Of a DNA stretch of 64,000 nucleotides, positions 60,401 through 64,000 are shown piece by piece. Numbering within the stretch: position 1 is the stretch's first letter; each line of letters begins with the position of its first letter. Source of the DNA: Protula sp. h YS-2021 (taxonomy: Eukaryota > Annelida > Polychaeta > Sabellida > Serpulidae); contig OX457025.1 of assembly GCA_949752745.1 (NCBI GenBank), positions 99,869,587-99,933,586 of the forward strand, read 5' to 3'. The notes below the pieces were generated by a model. It had not been told where the DNA came from and did no database searches. It saw only the letters and a program-made list of their open reading frames with translations. The position numbers were made by a program, and so were the translations under genes.

Positions 60401-61648
60401 AAAAGATGCCGCTGGCTACGAGCATGACTGACTCGATGTTCATGAGTCTCGTGATCCACCCGGATCAGCGCGTCGTCGCCTCCCTTCTCAACAAGGTCGT
60501 CGATCACATCGACACGCTCCTGGAAGACTGGTATCCTGATCTAGGCGCGCGCTTTGTGCAGAATTCGAAAGGCATGTACTTGATCACTAGACTGGTGCCC
60601 TGCATTCGCTGCTTAGTTATACAGTCTGAGATACAAAACAAGAGGTTAGAATCCGATCATGCCTGGTCCTTGATTGACGTCAGCCCCAAGGATCTGAGCC
60701 CGACCGTTACTAAACCGGTATTAATCACCCAGAACAGCAACTTATCGACGTCGGGAGAATACCAAGAAGGGAGTGGCCCAAACGCCCTGTGCACGAGTGC
60801 CAGTACGAGTGCCATGGATACAGTGAGCGATAATAGAAGAAGTAGAGTGGGCGATAACAGAAGAAAAGGGATATATCTTCCTGAAGAGACGAACGTGAGC
60901 AGCATAATGACGCCTGGGCTTGATGCTGGACTGAATAGTTTTGCACGTAAGTTCACTCATTAGTTAATGCACAACTTTCGACGTAAACCGGTGTTTGAGG
61001 CTTGTCACCTTCAGAAATGAGAATGAGATTTTTGTTGACGTTGCTAGAACTGTTGCAGTGCGTCACGCTGGTCCTCACTTTGTGTTTGCGTTTCCGTTGG
61101 CTCTTTCGTACGGAAGTTTTTCTGTACAGTTCTTGCTTAATTCTTCCCCGAGTTAAAAAAAAAACAAAATATGTATATGACGATAACTAAAATGATCTTT
61201 AGCACTCCGGCATTATCTCGAGTTCAGTGGACAATATCTTAAAGACAGATACCCGTCATTCCAACATTACTTGTCCTTAACTTGCAGACGTCCGCCCTTT
61301 ATTTCTACCATTCAGTTACAAAATAAGTGCCTTCCATGCTTGCATATGTGAGCATTATTTTGGCGGTATTATGGTGGTTACGGTAACTTACGGTAAGGTA
61401 GCGGTTCTACGTAAGCATTGTTTTGACGCTGCGATTGTGGTTACGGTAACTTACGGTAAGCTAGCGGCTTTCATACAAACCTTTTGAATGATACCACTGA
61501 CCGAGATTTTGGGAGGGCGGATTGTAAGTGGGAGGCTTATATGACGTCAGTGGTGGTGATGCTGGCTGTGTGTTTTCAGGGCGTTCGTACGACTGTCTCC
61601 GCTCTCTATCACAAGCAGCCGTGACGTCAGTGAAATATTTCGCGGCAG
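39431..61648 (+). CDS. LRRK1: LRRK1-type ROCO protein kinase, exons 1-19 (kinase domain beyond window)
   Basis: Nineteen exons join in phase: 39498-40065, 40763-40803, 46270-46444, 47391-47526, 49443-49590, 49936-52040, 52414-52558, 53063-53242, 54093-54238, 54716-54830, 55267-55416, 56048-56170, 56775-56901, 57221-57373, 57856-57991, 58385-58602, 59244-59434, 59614-60946, 61580-61648. The ~2,086 residues contain ankyrin repeats, leucine-rich repeats, a ROC GTPase (GIQGIGKTS, TVGVDI, WDFGGQ, THLD) and COR. Ankyrin without an armadillo N-terminus fits LRRK1 or the ancestral LRRK rather than LRRK2. The kinase should follow past 64 kb. ATG 39498 is preceded by a possible 5'UTR acceptor (TTTGATTTCAG, ending 39430). 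The role in relatives is GTP-regulated Ser/Thr phosphorylation, for example of Rab GTPases in membrane traffic. Confidence 0.85.
39498..40065 (+). CDS. LRRK1: LRRK1-type gene, exon 1
   Basis: Starts MADNKRSGLYIDAEASDG in a good context (AACTATGGCG). An acidic Ser/Asp-rich head is followed by a 15-residue repeat (GQSRDASVYGNLGDG) and then the first ankyrin unit (DLLHQAVQFNNAELLESLL) and the start of the second. Phase 1, donor GAG/GTAAAG. Confidence 0.8.
39600..39875 (+). repeat. 45-bp coding minisatellite in exon 1
   Basis: About five full 45-bp units and some shorter ones encode GDGGQSRDASVYGNL. Each unit carries TCACGTGA, a perfect palindrome with an E-box core. The length is a multiple of three, so copy number can vary without breaking the frame. 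Confidence 0.85.
40763..40803 (+). CDS. LRRK1: LRRK1-type gene, exon 2 (41 nt)
   Basis: Encodes ADANAQCGPLAGWQ, the turn between ankyrin units, after TTGTTTACAG and before GTAAGT. It completes the split codon of exon 1 and leaves phase 0, so this very small exon is well supported. Confidence 0.75.
41240..41360. repeat. Short ACTCGGCAC(CT/TTT) repeats in intron 2
   Basis: Irregular tandem units of GGACAACTCGGCACCT and AAACTCGGCACTTTTT, six or seven copies. A similar AACTCGGCCCA motif array occurs in intron 9 (54505-54660). Confidence 0.65.
41530..42250. repeat. Foldback element in intron 2
   Basis: Arms at about 41691-41830 and 42105-42250 are inverted copies (TGTACTCTGAAAC, TTGTTTTGTTCCCTGTGATTT, CAATGTTTCGGAGTATCA). 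A third, direct partial copy lies at 41530-41620. The ~270-base loop is non-coding. It is probably a non-autonomous element. Confidence 0.7.
42355..42525. repeat. GGGCGACCAACTTTT repeats in intron 2
   Basis: Five or six irregular units of CGGGCGACCAACTTTT or its inverse (GGTTGGTCGCCCG) form local hairpins. Non-coding. Confidence 0.6.
43628..43955. repeat. 20-bp minisatellite in intron 2 (~16 copies)
   Basis: Units of GTATCTTGTTTACGTGTCA with A/G and T/C variants. The chance frames across it, rich in Cys, Val and Ser, are artefacts. Confidence 0.9.
44079..44830. repeat. 37-bp minisatellite in intron 2 (~20 copies)
   Basis: Unit CTGTCCGAACCCTGCTTGCT followed by TGCTGGGCCAAGCAGTG, with an alternative ending CCAGACTGTG. 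It is open in all six frames, so very long chance frames (up to 319 residues) appear on both strands. Confidence 0.95.
45878..45956. repeat. 19-bp repeat GACCGGCGAGGTTCCTTCG (4 copies)
   Basis: Four near-perfect head-to-tail units in intron 2. Confidence 0.85.
46270..46444 (+). CDS. LRRK1: LRRK1-type gene, exon 3
   Basis: Ankyrin units TPLHSAARDNKAQLVALLLE and GKTALTLAESAG, ending TYAHDL. Acceptor GTGTTTCAG, donor CTCG/GTGAGT, leaving phase 1. The donor region has been amplified into a long array in the intron. Confidence 0.85.
46412..47085 (+). repeat. 47-bp minisatellite made from the exon 3 / intron 3 border (~14 units)
   Basis: Units read GTGCGTCCGTGACCTCG then GTGAGTGTGAGCGTGTCACATAGTCCAGAC. 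About 13 copies of GACCTCG/GTGAGT follow the true border at 46444/46445. The units near 46500 and 46980 still carry CATATCATACAGAC and CGCGCATGACCTCG, identical to the last ~33 coding bases of exon 3. The array therefore arose from ~33 exon bases plus ~14 intron bases. Confidence 0.9.
47391..47526 (+). CDS. LRRK1: LRRK1-type gene, exon 4
   Basis: Ankyrin-like unit EAQLYLACTKADVATVERLI followed by VAKVLNRRSGDSHHSFLH. Acceptor CAATAACAG, donor ACACAG/GTATTT, phase 2. Confidence 0.8.
47527..49442. other. Intron 4 with poly-G runs and a ~25-bp repeat
   Basis: Poly-G or poly-C runs lie at 47666-47697, 48309-48322, 48836-48858 and 49001-49058. From 49125 to 49425 about twelve irregular units of GAATGGTATTGATGTTTTGGATGGC form a minisatellite. 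No genes. Confidence 0.7.
49443..49590 (+). CDS. LRRK1: LRRK1-type gene, exon 5
   Basis: Reads SACESGDTAFTRLLLAHNQD then GHSPLHAACSHGNIECVKLL, two ankyrin units. Acceptor TGCTGTTTCAG, donor TTGCAG/GTACAA, phase 0. Confidence 0.85.
49936..52040 (+). CDS. LRRK1: LRRK1-type gene, exon 6 (2.1 kb: ankyrin and leucine-rich repeats)
   Basis: About 701 residues in one exon. Ankyrin units: DGILPLHEACFEGHVTILQL, GRTPLHIACMRNKSRVVREL, DGNTPLHVAVKGDAKQGYHE and SSLMLACTREDAQVVSVLL. A linker (ISVQNEDIIGVFL to DWRGLGLLSLSLQWL) leads to leucine-rich repeats such as MDVSDNELTQLPLEVF, INFQSNKLLSVPKALC, LNLSFNKLTSLPL, LNLSHNSLSVVPDTL and LDLSHNEIAEM. A Ser-rich insert (about 51470-51610) separates LRR blocks. 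Donor CAGAA/GTACGA, phase 2. GC-rich with strong codon bias compared with flanking introns. Confidence 0.88.
52070..52380. repeat. ~50-bp repeat of CAGTATTTTGTATCAGTATTG in intron 6
   Basis: Six or so units with TGTACAATAAGTATTTAG and GTGTACAGTCAGT variants, placed directly after exon 6. It does not include the exon border. Confidence 0.75.
52414..52558 (+). CDS. LRRK1: LRRK1-type gene, exon 7
   Basis: LRR unit VLDRLKTLKLSHNRLSRVRL, then LLDSAPRDVTLKARTA. Acceptor ACGTTGCAG, donor ACAGCG/GTAAGT, phase 0. The single-base carry from exon 6 keeps the frame. Confidence 0.8.
52540..52866 (+). repeat. ~42-bp minisatellite made from the exon 7 / intron 7 border (8 units)
   Basis: Units read AAGGCGCGCACAGCG then GTAAGTAACGGCGCGGTCACTAACCCAG. 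Including the genuine site at 52559 there are eight copies of GTAAGT in the same setting, six of them preceded by AGCG. Confidence 0.9.
53063..53242 (+). CDS. LRRK1: LRRK1-type gene, exon 8
   Basis: Ser/Thr-rich start, then LRR LLFPSLSILDVAYNELSTLS and LSELKLQYNCGLTE. Acceptor TTCTGCAG, donor CTGAG/GTATGT, phase 0. Confidence 0.8.
53240..53640. repeat. CACACGTGCCACCTCAC repeats at the start of intron 8
   Basis: GTATGTGCCACATGCCGACC after the exon 8 donor recurs at about 53395. GTAAACCCTGACAC.. .GAACTTCG recurs at 53343 and 53592. Many ACACGTGCC words lie between. The array partly derives from the donor-proximal intron. Confidence 0.65.
54093..54238 (+). CDS. LRRK1: LRRK1-type gene, exon 9
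   Basis: Last LRR, LPAELGLLRKLWNLDISGC, then ALLGDKARRTAEVLGYLKSI leading into ROC. Acceptor TTTGCTTAG, donor AAGA/GTCAGT, phase 2. Confidence 0.82.
54505..54660. repeat. AACTCGGCCCATTACC repeats in intron 9
   Basis: About seven 17-18-bp units with ACCAACTCGGCCCACACC variants. They resemble the ACTCGGCAC array in intron 2. Confidence 0.75.
54716..54830 (+). CDS. LRRK1: LRRK1-type gene, exon 10 (ROC P-loop)
   Basis: Encodes YNRMKLMFVGIQGIGKTSLL, the Walker A/P-loop (GxxxxGKT) of the ROC GTPase, then LNALRNHGKTSTKSPK. Acceptor TTTTCGGTAG, donor CAAAG/GTTACT, phase 0. Confidence 0.88.
55267..55416 (+). CDS. LRRK1: LRRK1-type gene, exon 11 (ROC switch regions)
   Basis: Carries STVGVDISDLTL (G2 Thr) and VVFSTWDFGGQ (G3 DxxG-type). 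Acceptor TGGTACAG, donor GGACAG/GTGCGT, phase 0. Confidence 0.88.
55780..56060 (+). repeat. ~50-bp minisatellite made from the intron 11 / exon 12 border (~6 units)
   Basis: Units read TTTTGATTGGGGTGTTTTTT then CTGTG..TCAG and CGGGAGTATT. The real acceptor (TTTCAG/CGGGAGTATTACG, exon 12 at 56048) is the last unit. Upstream units keep a pyrimidine tract plus CAG, at least three of them intact (near 55851, 55956 and 56001). Confidence 0.85.
56048..56170 (+). CDS. LRRK1: LRRK1-type gene, exon 12 (ROC)
   Basis: REYYATHQYFLSRRSLYLVV and NVQSGEKGVNEIMQWLVNIQ. In the ROC fold this is strand 4 and helix 3. Donor ACAG/GTATTC, phase 0. Confidence 0.85.
56775..56901 (+). CDS. LRRK1: LRRK1-type gene, exon 13 (ROC G4)
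   Basis: PVIIVGTHLDMIDQSYPANY holds the THxD base-recognition motif of Roc proteins. Acceptor CTTTGCAG, donor CTCAG/GTACTT, phase 1. Confidence 0.85.
57221..57373 (+). CDS. LRRK1: LRRK1-type gene, exon 14
   Basis: GYTEPDKNGLPRVLYRIEVS and KDYVAELKSCIMDAVKIA close ROC. The donor (AGCAG/GTAGAC) is clear. The acceptor chosen (AAAAAACTAG ending 57220) keeps phase but lacks a pyrimidine tract, so the 5' border is tentative. Confidence 0.65.
57361..57545 (+). repeat. Repeat made from the exon 14 / intron 14 border (3 units)
   Basis: TGAAAATAGCAG/GTAGACGCCAC occurs at 57362, 57437 and 57499, each followed by CTCGCCAGTCGTGTGTG and a G-rich run. The first is the genuine border. Confidence 0.85.
57856..57991 (+). 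CDS. LRRK1: LRRK1-type gene, exon 15 (COR start)
   Basis: AVEKGVNLLAQKVPAIYVQL and EEVVKSLAYDRKLQ match the beginning of COR. Donor TACAA/GTAAGT, phase 2. A mutated copy of its last ~35 bases (GCAGAACGAGGACTCCGTGC) follows in the intron at 58010-58045. Confidence 0.82.
58385..58602 (+). CDS. LRRK1: LRRK1-type gene, exon 16 (COR-A)
   Basis: ATQFLHENGVLLHYDDVNLQ and DVYFLDPQWLCDILANVVTI are the most conserved COR signature. Acceptor TGTCGTCAG, donor GAGCAG/GTCGGC, phase 1. Confidence 0.88.
58755..58885. repeat. ~32-bp repeat CTACATGCTGTATTCTGATTGG (4 copies) in intron 16
   Basis: Each unit continues GTCGATTC and contains ATTGG, a CCAAT-box complement. Four near-identical copies. Confidence 0.85.
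59244..59434 (+). CDS. LRRK1: LRRK1-type gene, exon 17 (COR)
   Basis: MRADDLKMLFKNAAFKPDD, INLLNKFEVALLWDDTNLL and IPSLLPTEEEAKRGL correspond to the middle of COR. Acceptor GTGCTGCAG, donor TGCAG/GTGCGC, phase 0. Confidence 0.87.
59614..60946 (+). CDS. LRRK1: LRRK1-type gene, exon 18 (COR-B and linker)
   Basis: 1,333 bases. A low-complexity insert (about residues 20-125 of the exon) precedes CLVRLYLMSYFPSGFWPRFI, LLPNEALSVAFEKMPL and FVQNSKGMYLITRLVPCIRC, the C-terminal COR subdomain. A Ser/Asn/Arg-rich linker then leads toward the kinase. Acceptor GTATTACAG, donor TTGCAC/GTAAGT, phase 1. Confidence 0.87.
61580..61648 (+). CDS. LRRK1: LRRK1-type gene, exon 19
   Basis: TGTTTTCAG precedes 69 bases reading RSYDCLRSLSQAAVTSVKYF in the frame left by exon 18 and ending GGCAG/GTAGAC in phase 1. 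It is short and has no motif, but borders and phase agree on both sides. The kinase domain would begin further on. Confidence 0.6.
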
Positions 61649-61649
61649 G

Positions 61650-62000
61650 TAGACGCGCGTGTGTTTTCACCGCAGCTGTGTGATAACTCATGGAGTTAAT
61701 ATAACAGCATACCGCAAAACTTGTCGCTCCTGGTTAACCCCGCTTCTTTATAAACACTACGTCGTTACCGGGGCTTAAAGAAAGCTAACAGTTGTGGAAC
61801 AACTCCCCCCACCCCCTCCCCCAAAATTCCCTCTGGTCCCCTTTTCTCTGACAAAAGAGGGGGGGGGAGGGACGCGTGCGTCGTAATTTTCAAGAGGAAA
61901 AGCAAATCTAGAAATTATAGTAAAAGATTTTGTTTTAAGTCATGCACTGATGTAAAACACTGCATTGTTTGAAACAAGAATTCTGAAGCAATTAAGAAAC
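61650..62000. other. Intron 19, first part
   Basis: A C-run/G-run pair (61806-61870) is the only structure noticed. Confidence 0.4.
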
Positions 62001-62940
62001 TAGATATTTTTTTAGCATTATTCCGGAATAGACTACTGATAAATCGAATGTCAAAGAAATCAAATTTTTTCATGATTTCATCATTTTATGCTGCAAACTA
62101 TATGAACAATTCATTTTCCTACTTTAGAAATAAAAAAAATAATAAGAATTGAAACAATTATAAAATTTTCAATGTTTGAAAAAAAAAAAAAAATATGAAT
62201 TTAATTTATCAATTTTTTTTTCTATTTTCCGATTGCCAGAAAATGGGAATAAAATAAGAATTCTGAAGCAAATAAGAAATCAGACATTTTCTGTCAGGCT
62301 ATTCCGGAATAGACTACCGATAACTCGAATGTCACAGAAATCGAAACTTTTTCATTATTTCGTCATTTTATGTTGTTAGTCCCCCGCCGCCGCGTAGCGC
62401 GGAGCGGGGGACTATAGTATTCGTTCGTCTGTCCGTCCGTCTGGCGACACTTGGAAGTACAAATATGTGCACGCGATATCTCAGCCGCTATTCAACCCTG
62501 GCTTTTGATTTTTGCTACAGTGAAAATATATATATTGAAGTTGTGCGACATCGCATTATTTTTCGATTCGACCATAGTTCGTGGCGGGGAACATTCATCA
62601 GTTTCACTGATAACTTGTTTACTTTATAAGCAACTGATTTTCTGGCCTTCAAAATAGAAAACGTTTAAATTTCAATAGGTTATTGAATACTGAACTACCG
62701 ACATTTTAATAAACAGCGAAATGTAAATTCAGGTTTTCAATATTTTTATTTTCCCTTGGCCAAAAGATAAGAATTTAAAATGTTCAACTTGTTTTCATCA
62801 TTTGTTATAAAGAAATGAAGCATTATTGATTTCTTTAGCATTCGATTTATTGACAGTCTATTCAGGAATAGCCTACCAAAAATAGATGGTTTCTTATTTG
62901 CTTCAGAATTCTTATTTTAACTAATAAGGTGTTGAAACAA
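61975..62940. repeat. Direct and inverted copies of a GAATTCTGAAGCAAATAAGAAA unit
   Basis: AATTCTGAAGCAA.TAAGAAA..AGA.ATTTT then ATTCCGGAATAGACTAC.GATAA and TCGAATGTCA.AGAAATC occur at 61979 and 62260 (direct), and as the reverse complement at 62825-62930. Between them lies a GC hairpin, CCCCCGCCGCCGCGTAGCGC and GGAGCGGGGG, with GTCTGTCCGTCCGTC after it. This is probably a nested non-autonomous transposon. Confidence 0.6.
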
Positions 62941-63179
62941 ACATGATTTACCCTTGATTTTCCCACAAGTGCCATATGTAAGTTTGTGTGTCGAAAGTCC
63001 CCACAATTTCAAGAGCGTGTTTAAGCCTTGGTTACACTGACACGGAAGAAATCATAGAAGAACTGCTTTGCACCTGTATCTGTTGCATGAACGTATATTT
63101 CTCGACGCTATTAACATCGTGAACAGCTTTATACTTGTCTAGTCCTGTACTCAACAAAGCATGAAACATGGGTCGGAAG

Positions 63180-64000
63180 GTTACCGCTGACACGTCGGCC
63201 CGTAGGGGGGGGGGGGCACTCGCACCTCGGACCGTGGGGGAACCATTCACACCTCGGGCCGTGTGGGAACCATTCACGCCTCGGCCTGTAGGGGAACCAC
63301 TCACACCTCGGACCGCGGGGGGCGGGGGGGGGGGGCCACTCGCACCTCGGACCGTGGGGGAACCATTCACACCTCGGGCCGTGTGGGAACCATTCACGCC
63401 TCGGCCTGTAGGGGAACCACTCACAACCTCGGCCGGTGAGGGGACCACTCACACCTCGGACCGTGGGGGGCGGGGGGGGGGGCCACTCGCACCTCGGACC
63501 GTGGGGGAACCATTCACACATCGGCCCGTGGGGGGACCACTCGCACCTCGGCCTGTAGGGGAACCACTCATACCTCGCCCTGTGGGGGGATCACTCACAT
63601 CTCGGACCGTGGGGGGGGGGGACCACTCGCACCTCGGACCGTGGGGGAACCATTCACATCTCGGCCCGTGGAGGAACCATTCACACCTCGGACAGTTGAG
63701 GGACCACTCGGACCGTGGGGAACCACTCGCACCTCGGACCGTGGGGGAACCATTCACACCTCGGACCGTTGGGGACCACTCGGACCGTGGAGGAACCATT
63801 CACACCTCGGCCCGTGGGAGAGGGAGCACTCGCACCTCGGACCGTGAGTGAACCATTCACACCTCCTCCCGTGGGGGGACCACTCGCACCTCGGACCGTG
63901 GAGGAACCATTCACACCTCGGCGCGTGGGAGGAGGGGGCACTCGCACCTCGGACCGTGGGGGAACCACTCACACCTCGGCCGGTGGGGGGACCACGCGCA
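63180..64000. repeat. GC-rich ~27-bp minisatellite reaching the window end
   Basis: Units of CACCTCGGACCGTGGGGGAA and CCATTCA, with CACTCG variants and embedded G-runs; about 30 copies. Partial 135-bp higher-order repetition is visible at 63222-63425. Open frames on both strands here are artefacts. Confidence 0.92.

Noticed and set aside
61002..61190. Leu-rich hydrophobic frame after exon 18
   Set aside because: It lies beyond a good donor (60946/60947) and is out of phase with the LRRK reading frame. It is taken as intron.
63032..63972. Gly/Pro/Trp/Thr-rich open frames on both strands
   Set aside because: They are products of the ~27-bp GC-rich minisatellite and show no non-repetitive coding segment.

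Overview
The window is animal nuclear DNA. Its genes have introns with GT-AG borders, intergenic DNA is AT-rich, and there are Gypsy, CR1/L2-like and tRNA-derived repeats, microsatellites and minisatellites. A secreted C1q-domain gene, an SLC22 transporter with a decayed relative, an ankyrin-type LRRK gene and GGTCAAGGTCA-rich tandem repeats fit a marine lophotrochozoan, most likely a mollusc. The species cannot be named from sequence alone. There is no bacterial operon or CRISPR array.

Left part (1-12.1 kb). A broken Gypsy LTR/gag piece opens the window, followed by several non-coding repeats. At about 6.13-12.07 kb lies a 5.9-kb foldback element with roughly 2.2-kb inverted arms. Each arm holds CRE-like palindromes, a 15-bp minisatellite, two tRNA-like units, a ~120-bp tandem repeat, an array of AACATGTT palindromes, TATA boxes and a PC4-like (transcription coactivator p15) reading frame. 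The unique centre carries a convergent zinc-finger gene. All three genes look damaged, each in its own way. This is the best candidate here for an undescribed element.

Middle part (12.7-38 kb). A three-exon SLC22 (organic cation/solute carrier, MFS) gene can be joined fully in frame to 568 residues. It is followed by a second copy of its last exon and by the decayed exon-2 end of a further paralogue. Next come a CR1/L2-like LINE (minus strand), a four-exon secreted C1q-domain gene (minus strand, 215 residues), and a decayed Gypsy element (minus strand). The Gypsy element is interrupted by a plus-strand cassette with a PD-(D/E)XK-like domain and a frameshifted NADAR domain. A ~0.8-kb segment is then duplicated in tandem.

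Right part (39.4-64 kb). Nineteen plus-strand exons can be joined in phase into the first ~2,086 residues of an LRRK1-type ROCO kinase: ankyrin repeats, leucine-rich repeats, ROC GTPase and COR. The kinase domain lies beyond the window. This locus is GC-richer and packed with minisatellites and poly-G runs. At several introns (3, 7, 11, 14) the tandem array is built from the exon-intron border, so the same splice site is repeated up to 14 times. The window ends inside a GC-rich ~27-bp minisatellite.
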